From an uncultured Megasphaera sp. (GTDB lineage: Bacteria > Bacillota > Negativicutes > Veillonellales > Megasphaeraceae): 64,000 nt of DNA. The notes under the pieces are model-generated. The model worked only from the letters and a program-made list of their open reading frames with translations. It was not told the DNA's origin and did not search any database. Position 1 is the stretch's first letter. Each line of letters begins with the position of its first letter. Below are positions 33,165 to 42,012 of the stretch, in pieces. The position numbers and the translations under genes are program-made. The stretch is taken from NCBI RefSeq assembly GCF_900539295.1, contig NZ_UQBH01000002.1:76706-140705 (forward strand). The letters run 5' to 3'.

Positions 33165-34553
33165 GTGCCGGTCAATTCTTTTGAAACGTATCCCATGTCC
33201 TGGCGGCCGTCTCGCCGTGATCTGGAACAGCAGCCTATGCCACTCTACAAGGCCTTGGCCGCTCAGCTCATCGAAGCCATTGAAGCCGGCAGCGTCCTTC
33301 CGGGGACCAAGCTTCCACCCCAGCGGGAGCTGGCTGATTTTCTCGATGTCAATGTCAGTACCGTTTCTAAAGCTTTCCGTTACTGTTCGAATCGTGGGTT
33401 TCTTACCAGCGTCGTTGGCCGGGGCACCTTCGTTGCCTATGACGCCGGTTTGAACGTATCGGTCGCACCGGATCGGACGACCCTCATCGAGATGGGCTCC
33501 ATGATGCCCGAGGGACTGACAGGCGACACGGTAGCCTCTTTGGTGTCGGAAATGATGGCTGATGCCGGCCGGGAACGGTTTTTCCAATATGCCTATGGAG
33601 CTGACGACTTTTATCAGGAAGGGGCTCGGCAGCTTCTCCAACAGGCCGGTGTCGTGTCGGCAGGGCCTGTCTTATTTGCCAGCGGCGGTCAGAATGGTTT
33701 GACGGCCATCTTGTCGGCTTTTTTTCGACCCGGCGAGCGACTCGGCGTCGATCCCCTGGTATATCCGGGCCTCAAAAGTGCCGCCAAGCTCCTGGGCATC
33801 CGCCTCGTTCCCATTGAGCAGCAGGATGGGGAAATGAGTGAAGACGGCCTTTCCTATGCCTTAAAGAATCATCATATCAAGGGCATTTACGTGACGCCGG
33901 ACTTTCAGAATCCGACGACGCACACTATGTCTGAAGCGGGACGAAAGGGGCTGGCGTCCTTTGCCCAAAGACACGACCTTCTCATCATTGAAGACGCCAT
34001 TGCCGCCTTACTCACGGAAAATCCGGCGCCGCCGATCAAGGCCTTGGCTCCGGAGCAGACGGTCTATCTCTTCAGTTTATCGAAGACGATTCTGCCGGCC
34101 CTGCGGCTGGCCTACGTCGTGCCGCCGAAACGCCTTCAGGATGCCTTGGCGTCGGCCCTGTATACCTTGAACCTCTCCCAGTCGGCCTTCCTCATGGAAT
34201 TGGCATCAAGGCTCATCGTGTCCGGGAAGTGCGGCGCTCTTTTGCATCTTCGCCGTCAAAGCCTGAGGGAGCGGAATAAACTGGCCGACGTCATCTTAAA
34301 AGGCTGGTCTTTAGCCGGCGGGGAAGCCGGTCTCTGCCGCTGGCTGACCCTTCCCCAGTCCCTGAGCGGTCAGGCCTTTGAAGGCCTTTGCCGTAACCGC
34401 GGCGTCCGCCTCTTAGGTGCCGAACACTTTGCCGTCGGTACGGACCTTCCCGTCCATGGCGCCCGGCTTGCCATGGGAGCGCCGGGCGATATGGCGGCCT
34501 TAGAAAAGGGCCTTTATATCATTAAAAACGTCTTAGATTCCCATCGGACATAA
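33165..34553 (+). CDS. MocR-type regulator (GntR DNA-binding domain fused to aminotransferase)
   Basis: A 462-residue protein with an N-terminal GntR winged helix (about 20-88; LPPQRELADFLDVNVSTVSKAFRY). A PLP aminotransferase class I domain follows (about 110-462) with the PLP-binding lysine in FSLSKTILPALRLAY. MocR proteins control vitamin B6, amino-sugar or GABA genes; the target is not evident. The start is GTG 33165 after GAGGAGGG. The in-frame ORF from 33090 would run through the ahpC terminator and is rejected. The phzF-like gene downstream, separated by a terminator, is a possible target. Confidence 0.88.
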   Translation: MPVNSFETYPMSWRPSRRDLEQQPMPLYKALAAQLIEAIEAGSVLPGTKLPPQRELADFLDVNVSTVSKAFRYCSNRGFLTSVVGRGTFVAYDAGLNVSVAPDRTTLIEMGSMMPEGLTGDTVASLVSEMMADAGRERFFQYAYGADDFYQEGARQLLQQAGVVSAGPVLFASGGQNGLTAILSAFFRPGERLGVDPLVYPGLKSAAKLLGIRLVPIEQQDGEMSEDGLSYALKNHHIKGIYVTPDFQNPTTHTMSEAGRKGLASFAQRHDLLIIEDAIAALLTENPAPPIKALAPEQTVYLFSLSKTILPALRLAYVVPPKRLQDALASALYTLNLSQSAFLMELASRLIVSGKCGALLHLRRQSLRERNKLADVILKGWSLAGGEAGLCRWLTLPQSLSGQAFEGLCRNRGVRLLGAEHFAVGTDLPVHGARLAMGAPGDMAALEKGLYIIKNVLDSHRT

Positions 34554-34557
34554 TCGT

Positions 34558-34592
34558 GGGGCATACAATTTTCTTATTGTATGCCCCTTTTT
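34558..34592 (+). terminator. Intrinsic terminator after the MocR gene
   Basis: GGGGCATACAAT pairs perfectly with ATTGTATGCCCC (12 pairs) around a 6-base loop and five T follow. Confidence 0.92.
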
Positions 34593-34605
34593 CGTATGCT
34601 ATCAT
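34577..34605 (+). promoter_or_regulatory. Possible promoter of the PhzF-family gene
   Basis: TTGTAT (34577-34582, inside the terminator stem), a 17-base spacer and TATCAT (34600-34605) could serve the gene starting at 34645. The -35 is weak. Confidence 0.35.
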
Positions 34606-34644
34606 GAAGGCATGAAAAGCGATTTTTTTCGAGGAGGGATTTTT

Positions 34645-35418
34645 ATGAAATGTTACGTCGTCGATGCTTTTACCAAAGAAATTTTCAAAGGCAATCCGGC
34701 TGCCGTCTGCGTCTTAAATGCTTGGCTTCCTGATGAGTTGATGCAGGCCATTGCCATGGAAAACAACCTGTCGGAAACAGCCTTCACCGTAAAAGAAGGG
34801 GACGCCTATCGCCTTCGCTGGTTCACGCCGGGCGGTGAAATCGACCTCTGCGGCCATGCGACCTTGGGAACGAGCTTCGTCCTGGCCAACTTCGTCGAAC
34901 CAAAGGCCGACCGCTTCGTCTTCCATACCCTGAGCGGTGACTTGGTCGTTACCCGTAAAGGAGACCTCTTTTCCATGGATTTTCCGGCCTACGACATGGT
35001 GCCGACGGCCGTTACTGACGCCATGACCGACGCCCTTGGCGTAAGGCCTTTGGAAGCCTATATGGCTCGGGACCTGGTCTGCGTCCTGCCTGACGAAGAT
35101 ACCGTAAGGAATTTTCAGCCTGACTTAGAGAAAATAAAAGGCCTCGACGGTATGCTCTGCCACATTACGGCTCCGGGCCGGGACTACGACTGCGTCAGCC
35201 GCAGCTTTGCGCCTAAACTGTCCGTTCCGGAAGACCCTGTCTGCGGTTCCGGTCACTGCCACATCATCCCCATCATGGCGGAAAAACTCGGCAAGAAGGA
35301 CCTCCTGGCCTATCAGGCATCGAGGCGGGGCGGCGAACTCCAATGCCGCCTTGAGGGATCGACCGTATCCTTAGCCGGCTATGGGGCCCTCTATTCCATC
35401 GCTGATTTGAAGGTCTGA
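34645..35418 (+). CDS. PhzF family isomerase/epimerase-like protein
   Basis: A 257-residue protein with the twofold diaminopimelate-epimerase-like fold of the PhzF family. It starts CYVVDAFTKEIFKGNPAAVCVL, then SETAFTV (with the catalytic-position Glu), GGEIDLCGHATLG and, in the second half, DPVCGSGHCHIIP. Functions of most members are unknown; PhzF itself isomerises a phenazine precursor, and no phenazine genes are near. GAGGAGGG precedes the ATG at 34645. It forms a single-gene unit. Confidence 0.88.
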   Translation: MKCYVVDAFTKEIFKGNPAAVCVLNAWLPDELMQAIAMENNLSETAFTVKEGDAYRLRWFTPGGEIDLCGHATLGTSFVLANFVEPKADRFVFHTLSGDLVVTRKGDLFSMDFPAYDMVPTAVTDAMTDALGVRPLEAYMARDLVCVLPDEDTVRNFQPDLEKIKGLDGMLCHITAPGRDYDCVSRSFAPKLSVPEDPVCGSGHCHIIPIMAEKLGKKDLLAYQASRRGGELQCRLEGSTVSLAGYGALYSIADLKV

Positions 35419-35432
35419 CCGATGGCGGCATC

Positions 35433-35461
35433 TTGACAGGCTTAGGTAAACTTGCTACAAT
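35433..35461 (+). promoter_or_regulatory. valS-folC promoter
   Basis: Consensus TTGACA (35433-35438), 17-base spacer and TACAAT (35456-35461) drive the T-box leader. Confidence 0.85.
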
Positions 35462-35467
35462 ATTTAT

Positions 35468-35719
35468 CACAACAAAAGCGATGAGCGGAAGAAGCTTTAC
35501 TTCTTTTTGTCAGCGAAATGCCGGTTCGGTGCGAGGGCATTCAAAGAGAGTAGGGCGCGTCACCCGTGAGCTGACAGGAGGAAAGGCCTGTCCGTCAAGC
35601 AGACGTTACCTGTGCCATGAAGCGGTCGCAAAAGCGGCAATTTAGGTGGTACCGCGGAAGATACAGCATTCTTTCGTCCTAAGGAATGAACCCTTAGGCG
35701 AGGGAATGCTCTTTTTTGT
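35468..35719 (+). ncRNA. T-box riboswitch leader of valS
   Basis: The leader has the T-box core AGGTGGTACCGCG (35644-35656), whose bulge pairs with the 3' end of uncharged tRNA. A large terminator hairpin follows (AGCATTC... to ...GAATGCT, 35665-35717, then a T run). Upstream, a long stem I includes the apical GGTTCGGTGCGA region. The likely specifier is GUC followed by A at 35559-35561, a valine codon, in agreement with valS downstream. Uncharged tRNA-Val would favour the antiterminator and switch on valS. The exact specifier needs folding to confirm. Confidence 0.92.
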
Positions 35720-35735
35720 TTTGGAGGGAATAAGC

Positions 35736-38396
35736 ATGAAATGGAATAAAGAACAACTGGGCACGTATGCACCGAATGAAATGGAAATGACGTGGTACGA
35801 TTTTTGGGAAAAGAAGGGCTACTTCCATCAAGAACCGGATAAGAGCAAGAAACCCTTCAGCATTGTCATGCCGCCGCCGAACGTAACCGGCCAGCTCCAC
35901 ATGGGCCATGCCCTGGACAATACCCTGCAGGATATCCTGGTCCGCTTTAAGCGCATGGAAGGCTACAACGTCGCCTGGATTCCCGGCACGGACCATGCCG
36001 GCATTGCCACCCAGGTCAAGGTCGAACAGCAGCTGGCTGAAGAAGGCAAGAACCGCTACGAAATCGGCCGCGAAGAATTCCTCAAACGGGTCTGGGCCTG
36101 GAAGGAACAGTACGGCAGCCGCATTGAAAAACAGATTCGCCGTCTCGGCTCATCCTGCGACTGGAGCCGCAAGCGCTTCACCATGGATGATACCTGCGCC
36201 CGTGCCGTCCGGGAAGTCTTTATTTCTCTGTATGAAAAAGGCCTTATCTATCAGGGCCAGCGCATCACCAACTGGTGCCCTCACTGCCATACGGCTTTGT
36301 CGGACATCGAAGTCGACCACTCCGACGTCGCTGGTCATCTGTGGTTCGTAAAATACCCCGTCGTCGGTGAAGACGACTACATCATGATCGCTACGACCCG
36401 TCCGGAAACGATCATGGGCGATACGGCCGTTGCCGTCAACCCTAACGACGACCGCATGAAGAAGTATATCGGCAAGAAGGTCGTCGTGCCTCTCGTCGAC
36501 CGTGAAGTCGAAGTCATTGCCGACGACTACGTCGATATCGGCTTTGGTACCGGCGCCGTTAAGATCACGCCGGCCCATGACCCGAACGACTTTGAAATGG
36601 GTCAGCGCCACAACCTGGAATCGATCATGATCATGAACCTCGACGGTACGATGAACGAAAAAGCCGGCGCCAAATACGACGGCATGACGCGCGAAGACTG
36701 CCGTAAAGCCGTCGTCGCCGACCTCGAAGAACTGGGCCTCCTCGACCACATCGAAGAACTGACCCATGCCGTCGGCCACTGCTCGCGCTGCAAGACGACG
36801 GTCGAACCCTTCGTCACCAAGCAGTGGTTCGTCAAGATGAAGCCCCTTACGGAAGCGGCCCTCAAAGCCGTGGAAGACGGCAAGACCCGTTTCATTCCCG
36901 AACGCTTCGTCAAGACCTACAATCATTGGCTGGAAGACGTCCATGACTGGTGCATCAGCCGTCAGCTCTGGTGGGGCCATCAGATTCCTGTATGGTACTG
37001 CGACGACTGCGGCAAGGCTTCGGCCAGCCGCGAAGACATTACAGAATGCCCGCACTGCCACAGCACGCACATCCACCGCGATCCCGACGTCCTCGACACG
37101 TGGTTCAGTTCGGCCCTTTGGCCTTTCTCGACCATGGGCTGGCCTGACAAGACGGCCGATCTCGACCAGTTCTTCCCGACCAGCGTCCTGGTTACGGGCT
37201 ACGACATCATCTTCTTCTGGGTTGCCCGCATGATGTTCATGACCTGCGAATTCATGAAGGATATTCCTTTTGAAAACGTATTCATCCACGGCCTCGTCCG
37301 CGACAGCCAGGGCCGCAAGATGAGTAAGTCCCTGGGCAACGGTATCGATCCCCTCGGCGTCTGCGAAGAATACGGCGCTGATGCCCTGCGCTTTACCTTG
37401 GTTACGGGCAATACGCCGGGCAACGACATGCGTTTCTACATGGAACGAGTCGAAGCCAACCGCAACTTTGCCAATAAGATTTGGAACGCCTCGAAGTTCG
37501 TCATCATGAACCTTACCGACTTTGACGAATCCTTCGTTCCCGAAGACCGTGATTTGACCTTGGCCGACCGCTGGATTCTGTCGTCCTTCAATGAAACGGC
37601 GGCCAGAGTCACGGAAGACCTCGATAAATTTGAACTCGGCGACGCTGCCGATGCCGTCTATAACTTCGTTTGGAGCTCCTACTGCGACTGGTACATCGAA
37701 CTGGCCAAGAAGCGCCTCTACCAGGCTGACAGCGACCGCGACAAGCACACCGTTCAGTACGTCCTGGTCTACGTCCTGACCCACACCTTGGAAATGCTCC
37801 ATCCCTTCATGCCCTTCGTTACGGAACACCTCTGGCAGCACCTGCCTCATGAAGGGGAAAGCATCATCGTCGCTCCCTGGCCGAAGGCTCAGGCTAAGTG
37901 GAATTTTGCCGATGACGCAGCTATGATGAACACCCTCATGGAAGCCATCAAAGGCATCCGCAACCTCCGGGCCGAATCGAACGTTCCCATGGGCAAGAAG
38001 GCTCCGGTCATCTTGGCACCGGCAACGGAAGAGCTGGCCAAGACCTTGAAGGATTATGAAGACTACTTCCATACCCTGGCCTTTGCCGATAAAGTTGCCA
38101 TTCTGTCGGCCAGTGATGCCAAACCGGAAAATGCCGTCGTCGCCGTCGTTCCCGGCGTCGAAGTCTATTTACAGCTTAAAGATTTGATCGACGTCGAAAA
38201 AGAAACGGCCCGCGTCCAAAAAGAACAGGAAAAACTCCGGAAGGAAATCGAACGCCTGGATAAGAAACTGTCTAACCAGGGCTTCCTGGCTAAGGCTCCG
38301 GCAGCTGTCGTTGAAAAGGAAAAGGGAAAACTGGCCGATTATCAGGAAAAAATGGCTGCCCTTACGAAACGCATGGAAGATTTGGCAAAACTCTAA
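35736..38396 (+). CDS. valS: Valyl-tRNA synthetase
   Basis: ValS charges tRNA-Val. The 886-residue class I synthetase has the HIGH-type motif HMGH within PPPNVTGQLHMGHALDN (about 43-59). It also has the CP1 editing domain (about 190-350), KMSKS within GRKMSKSLGNG (about 528), the anticodon-binding domain and a C-terminal coiled coil (about 825-886). GGAGGG places the start at ATG 35736. An in-frame ORF beginning at 35646 is inside the T-box and rejected. folC follows after 9 bases. Confidence 0.97.
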   Translation: MKWNKEQLGTYAPNEMEMTWYDFWEKKGYFHQEPDKSKKPFSIVMPPPNVTGQLHMGHALDNTLQDILVRFKRMEGYNVAWIPGTDHAGIATQVKVEQQLAEEGKNRYEIGREEFLKRVWAWKEQYGSRIEKQIRRLGSSCDWSRKRFTMDDTCARAVREVFISLYEKGLIYQGQRITNWCPHCHTALSDIEVDHSDVAGHLWFVKYPVVGEDDYIMIATTRPETIMGDTAVAVNPNDDRMKKYIGKKVVVPLVDREVEVIADDYVDIGFGTGAVKITPAHDPNDFEMGQRHNLESIMIMNLDGTMNEKAGAKYDGMTREDCRKAVVADLEELGLLDHIEELTHAVGHCSRCKTTVEPFVTKQWFVKMKPLTEAALKAVEDGKTRFIPERFVKTYNHWLEDVHDWCISRQLWWGHQIPVWYCDDCGKASASREDITECPHCHSTHIHRDPDVLDTWFSSALWPFSTMGWPDKTADLDQFFPTSVLVTGYDIIFFWVARMMFMTCEFMKDIPFENVFIHGLVRDSQGRKMSKSLGNGIDPLGVCEEYGADALRFTLVTGNTPGNDMRFYMERVEANRNFANKIWNASKFVIMNLTDFDESFVPEDRDLTLADRWILSSFNETAARVTEDLDKFELGDAADAVYNFVWSSYCDWYIELAKKRLYQADSDRDKHTVQYVLVYVLTHTLEMLHPFMPFVTEHLWQHLPHEGESIIVAPWPKAQAKWNFADDAAMMNTLMEAIKGIRNLRAESNVPMGKKAPVILAPATEELAKTLKDYEDYFHTLAFADKVAILSASDAKPENAVVAVVPGVEVYLQLKDLIDVEKETARVQKEQEKLRKEIERLDKKLSNQGFLAKAPAAVVEKEKGKLADYQEKMAALTKRMEDLAKL

Positions 38397-38405
38397 GAGG
38401 CTCTC

Positions 38406-39710
38406 ATGACATACGAAGAAGCAATAAAATATTTGGAAGCTGCCAACGTCTTTGGCATCCAATTGGGACTCGGGCGCATCCAAAATCTCTTGGAACGCCT
38501 GGGGAATCCTCAAAACAAATATAAGACCGTCCATGTTACCGGTACCAACGGCAAGGGATCGGTAACGGCCATGATCGCTTCGGCCCTTACGGAAGCGGGC
38601 TTTAAGACCGGCCGCTATACGTCTCCTCACTTAGAGGCCTATACGGAACGGATCCACATCGATCATCACGACATTTCTGAGGATGACTTTGCCGCTGCCG
38701 TCGCCGTCGTCAAAGAGGCCGTCACGGTCATGGTGGCTGACGGCGGGGAAGGGCCGACGGAATTCGAGCTGATTACGGCGGCCGCCTTCTGGTATTTTGC
38801 CAGCATCGGCGTCGACTATGCCGTCATTGAAGTCGGACTGGGGGGACTCCTCGATTCGACGAACGTCATCGTCCCGGCTGTGTCGGTCATTACCAACGTA
38901 GCCATGGACCATATGAAGTACTGCGGCAATACGATTGAAGCCATTGCCGAGCAGAAGGCAGGCATCATCAAAGAAGGGGTCCCCGTCGTCACGACGGCCG
39001 AAGAACCGGCCCTGTCGGTCATTGCCCGCAAGGCCTATGCCATGCACAGCCGGCTGTACGCCCTCGACCACAGCTTTGACGTCGTCGGCAATGCCGGTCC
39101 CGAAGATCCGGCGACGGGCCAGATGGTGACCGTCCGGGAAAAATTCGGTTTTGCCATTACGACGGTCCTGCCCTTATTGGGGAAACATCAGCGAATAAAC
39201 TGTGCCGCCGCCGTCATGGCCTTGCTGCTCCTGGCCCGCCATGAGAAAAAACTGACCCGGACAGCCCTTGAAAACGGCATCCGCCACGTCGAATGGCCCG
39301 GCCGGTTTGAAGTGTTCAAGGCCGGTGATACGGATGTCGTCCTCGACGGCGCTCATAATCCGGCGGGGATTACGACCTTCTGCAATACCTACGAAGACGT
39401 CTTTGGCGACCGTAAGCGAGTCTTTCTGTTTTCCGTCCTGGCTGACAAAGATTACAGTCAGATGGTACGGGAACTCTTTCACGATGACGACTACGTCATT
39501 TGTGCGCCGGCACCGACGCCGCGCACGTCCGATCCGAAGGCTATGGCAGAACTCGTGCCTTGTAAAGCCGATTGGGCCGAAAGCCTTTCTGAAGGCCTCG
39601 ATAAGGCCTTCGCTGCCGTAACGGAAGGGCAGGTCCTGTGCATCGTCGGATCCCTCTATATCCAGGGCGAAGTACGGGCATATCTGCGGAAAAATTATCA
39701 GCTTTTCTAA
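38406..39710 (+). CDS. folC: Folylpolyglutamate synthase / dihydrofolate synthase
   Basis: FolC adds glutamate to (dihydro)folates. The 434-residue Mur-ligase-like protein has the P-loop GTNGKGSV (about 47-54), TSPHLEAYTERI, and the DGAHNPAG motif of the C-terminal domain (about 315-322). It is directly downstream of valS, a common Firmicute arrangement, and hence under T-box control unless it has its own promoter, which I do not see. Confidence 0.95.
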   Translation: MTYEEAIKYLEAANVFGIQLGLGRIQNLLERLGNPQNKYKTVHVTGTNGKGSVTAMIASALTEAGFKTGRYTSPHLEAYTERIHIDHHDISEDDFAAAVAVVKEAVTVMVADGGEGPTEFELITAAAFWYFASIGVDYAVIEVGLGGLLDSTNVIVPAVSVITNVAMDHMKYCGNTIEAIAEQKAGIIKEGVPVVTTAEEPALSVIARKAYAMHSRLYALDHSFDVVGNAGPEDPATGQMVTVREKFGFAITTVLPLLGKHQRINCAAAVMALLLLARHEKKLTRTALENGIRHVEWPGRFEVFKAGDTDVVLDGAHNPAGITTFCNTYEDVFGDRKRVFLFSVLADKDYSQMVRELFHDDDYVICAPAPTPRTSDPKAMAELVPCKADWAESLSEGLDKAFAAVTEGQVLCIVGSLYIQGEVRAYLRKNYQLF

Positions 39711-39777
39711 ACCATCTTTTCGGCTTAGAATGGGTTTTAACCATCGTTTTTTTTGACCTGTCAGCAGGTTATGGAAG

Positions 39778-39809
39778 AGGAGTGTCTCCCAGTAGAGACA
39801 CTCCTTTTT
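39778..39809 (+). terminator. Intrinsic terminator of valS-folC
   Basis: GGAGTGTCTC (39779-39788) pairs perfectly with GAGACACTCC (39795-39804) around six bases, and five T follow. Confidence 0.9.
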
Positions 39810-39811
39810 CG

Positions 39812-39840
39812 TTGCGCTGGAGTGGACCTTATGATAAAAT
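39812..39840 (+). promoter_or_regulatory. Promoter of the O-antigen-ligase-like gene
   Basis: TTGCGC (39812-39817), 17-base spacer and TAAAAT (39835-39840) with a TGA extension just upstream. It begins right after the preceding terminator. Confidence 0.5.
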
Positions 39841-39871
39841 AAAACATATATTTACGGAGGAGCGAACCTAT

Positions 39872-41119
39872 ATGAAGTGGATGATACGGACCGGCAGTAC
39901 GCCTGCTGAGCGGGCACGGCTGCGCGTCGTCTATGCCCTGGCCGGGACTGTTTTTTTTATGCCCTTGAATATTTTTCTGATGGAAGGCTTCTTCATCATT
40001 TCCCTGCTTCTCGGTCTTTATTATATGCTGGCTTATCCCAGGCTGACCGTCCGCAAGGCACCGCTGTCGGTACCGGCCGTGGCCTTTGCTGTCGCAGCCT
40101 TTCTGTCCCTCATCGGATCGCCGCATTTTTTCATGGGGACTGCTTTTTACATCTTTACGGTCCTCCAATATATCCTGCTCTATTACGGCATCCTGATCTT
40201 TGTCCACCGCTCATGGGAGCGGCGGATGCTGTTTTCGGCCCTCTTGTTCAGTGCCCTTGCCGTCGCTCTGTACGGCTTCTATCAATACGCTCACATGCTG
40301 GTTCTCAGCAATGCCGACTGGGTCGATGAAGCGGCCTTTCCGCTCCTGCGGCGCCGAATGTATTCGACACTGTACAATCCCAATCTCCTGTCGGCCTTCC
40401 TGTTGATCGTCATGAGCGCTTCGGCGTCGATGATGATCTGCACCCGTCATCATTGGCACCGCGTCATGTACCTGGTGCTCCTGGCCATCCTGACCCTCTG
40501 CCTGGTTTTGACCTACTCCCGCGGGGCCTGGCTCAGTGTCGGCGCCCTGGTCTTTTTCTTCGGCCTCTTTTGGGATAAACGGGTGTGGCTCCTCTTTTTG
40601 GCAGCGCCTTTGATCGGTGCTTTTTATCATGGCGGCGTCGCCGACCGCCTGCTTTCTATCTTCAGCCACAGCGAAGCCGATACATCCGTTGCCATGCGCA
40701 TGGATATGTGGGAAGCAGCCGTTGCCATGTTCCTCGACCACCCCTTGTTTGGCATCGGTTGGGGTGCGTTTAAACACGTCTATCCCGTCTACAATGAACT
40801 GATTCAGGAAGCGGGGATCGTCATCTTTCACGCCCACAATATGTACCTCAATGTCCTGGCTGAAACGGGGCTGGTCGGTACCTTCTTCGGCCTGTGGTTT
40901 TTCTTTGGCAACGCCTGGTACGCCATTCGCTATGTGAAAGACCATAAAGCCCGGACCTTTGATCGATCCCTGGCCATGACCCTGGCGGCGTCGGTCCTGT
41001 CTCTTTCCATCAGCGGCATCAGCGATTACGATTTGTTCAGTACCCAAATATCGCTCACTTTTTGGCTGATGAGCGCCCTCTTTGCCAACATGTACGGTGA
41101 ACTATGTGAAAAAAAGTAA
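39872..41119 (+). CDS. O-antigen ligase family membrane protein (WaaL/Wzy_C-like)
   Basis: A 415-residue protein with about ten to twelve membrane helices spread over 15-410. It has the large extracytoplasmic loop near 270-330 that typifies O-antigen ligases and polymerases (AVAMFLDHPLFGIGWGAFKHVYP, then FHAHNMYLNVLAETGLVG). Such proteins join O-polysaccharide to lipid A-core or polymerise polysaccharide; the family also includes unrelated ligases, so the substrate is open. GGAGGAG gives the start at ATG 39872. A 78-residue upstream in-frame extension is rejected. It stands alone, away from the lpx cluster. Confidence 0.8.
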   Translation: MKWMIRTGSTPAERARLRVVYALAGTVFFMPLNIFLMEGFFIISLLLGLYYMLAYPRLTVRKAPLSVPAVAFAVAAFLSLIGSPHFFMGTAFYIFTVLQYILLYYGILIFVHRSWERRMLFSALLFSALAVALYGFYQYAHMLVLSNADWVDEAAFPLLRRRMYSTLYNPNLLSAFLLIVMSASASMMICTRHHWHRVMYLVLLAILTLCLVLTYSRGAWLSVGALVFFFGLFWDKRVWLLFLAAPLIGAFYHGGVADRLLSIFSHSEADTSVAMRMDMWEAAVAMFLDHPLFGIGWGAFKHVYPVYNELIQEAGIVIFHAHNMYLNVLAETGLVGTFFGLWFFFGNAWYAIRYVKDHKARTFDRSLAMTLAASVLSLSISGISDYDLFSTQISLTFWLMSALFANMYGELCEKK

Positions 41120-41129
41120 TAAAAACAGT

Positions 41130-41158
41130 TTGCGAAATAATTCACAATGATATATAAT
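41130..41158 (+). promoter_or_regulatory. rex promoter
   Basis: TTGCGA (41130-41135), 17-base spacer and TATAAT (41153-41158), about 80 bases before rex. Confidence 0.7.
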
Positions 41159-41162
41159 AGGC

Positions 41163-41180
41163 TTGTGACTATTATCACTA
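41163..41180. promoter_or_regulatory. Rex operator
   Basis: TTGTGA - 6 bases - TCACTA fits the Rex consensus TTGTGA-N6-TCACAA with one mismatch. It sits immediately after the rex -10, so Rex would repress its own gene when NADH is low. A partial half-site (TTCACAA, 41141-41147) lies in the promoter spacer. Confidence 0.75.
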
Positions 41181-41239
41181 GACAAGGTTGCTTATAGCTA
41201 TAGGGAATAGCTGGGGACATAGTTGGAGGGTTACTATCC

Positions 41240-41875
41240 ATGAGACAGAAAAAGGCAATATCGGATGCTGTCATCGAACGATTGCCGCTGTACTACAGGG
41301 ACTTGCTGTTATTGCAAGATGCGGGAATCGATATCATCTCATCCGAAAAGTTAGGGGAACGCTTAGGTATCACACCGGAACAGATTCGAAAAGACCTTAC
41401 CTGCTTTGGTGCTTTTGGGAAAAAAGGCGTCGGTTATTATGTCAGTGAATTGTGTCAACAGATCGTAGAAATCATCGGCCTGCAGCAGCATTGGAAAGTC
41501 GGCATCGCCGGCATCGGCCATCTCGGCTGGGCTTTGGCGAACTATAAGACTTTCGGTCGTCTGGGTTTCCGGACGACGGGCCTCTTCGATGTCGACCACC
41601 GTATTATCGGCCAGAACGTCGGCGGTGTCGAAGTTACGCCGATTTCTGAAATGGGGGACGTCATCCGCCGCGAAGGCATCCAGATCGGCATCATTACGAC
41701 GCCGGCAGCCGTTGCTCAGCAAGTGGCAGATCAAATGGTCGATGCCGGTATCCGCGGCATCCTCTCTTTTGCACCGCTCAGATTGACCGTTCCTGACGGG
41801 ATTTTCGTCTTTCGGGAAGACCTGTCCATTGGTCTGAGCCGTATTTCGTATTATTTGACCAACAAGACAGAGTAA
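41240..41875 (+). CDS. rex: Redox-sensing transcriptional repressor Rex
   Basis: Rex senses the NADH/NAD+ ratio and represses fermentation and respiration genes. The 211-residue protein has an N-terminal winged helix (about 1-75; SEKLGERLGITPEQIRKDLTCFGAFG). A Rossmann domain follows (about 85-211) with GIAGIGHLGWAL for nucleotide binding. ATG 41240 is the likely start, though its ribosome binding site is weak (GGAGGG lies about 15 bases upstream). An operator for Rex lies in its promoter. Confidence 0.95.
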   Translation: MRQKKAISDAVIERLPLYYRDLLLLQDAGIDIISSEKLGERLGITPEQIRKDLTCFGAFGKKGVGYYVSELCQQIVEIIGLQQHWKVGIAGIGHLGWALANYKTFGRLGFRTTGLFDVDHRIIGQNVGGVEVTPISEMGDVIRREGIQIGIITTPAAVAQQVADQMVDAGIRGILSFAPLRLTVPDGIFVFREDLSIGLSRISYYLTNKTE

Positions 41876-41928
41876 GTTTTTCGAAATACGATTGTATAAA
41901 CTTTCATAAAATAATTTAAACAGTATCT

Positions 41929-41967
41929 AAAAAGGATGGTGTCCTCTATGCGACACCATCCTTTTTT
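41929..41967 (+). terminator. Intrinsic terminator of rex
   Basis: AAAGGATGGTGTC pairs perfectly with GACACCATCCTTT around an 8-base loop, with a T run of seven. Confidence 0.92.
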
Positions 41968-41968
41968 G

Positions 41969-41977
41969 TGGTATAAT
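41969..41977 (+). promoter_or_regulatory. Extended -10 promoter of the alarmone synthetase operon
   Basis: TGGTATAAT is an extended -10 directly after the rex terminator and 36 bases before the next gene; no clear -35. Confidence 0.5.
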
Positions 41978-42012
41978 AAACCTTACTACACGTTAGTGAA
42001 TGAGGTGATTTT

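Noticed and set aside
35433..35645. 70-codon frame in the valS leader
   Set aside because: It starts at the promoter and runs through the T-box RNA, which fully explains the segment.
36150..38072. Open frame of 640 codons on the minus strand opposite valS
   Set aside because: It is the reverse shadow of valS. Frequent GTC, GAC and TTC codons in this genome leave few stops on the opposite strand and give D/V-rich nonsense proteins; no start signal or family resemblance.
39638..39871. 78-residue extension of the O-antigen-ligase-like protein
   Set aside because: Overlaps folC and passes through its terminator; ATG 39872 has GGAGGAG before it.
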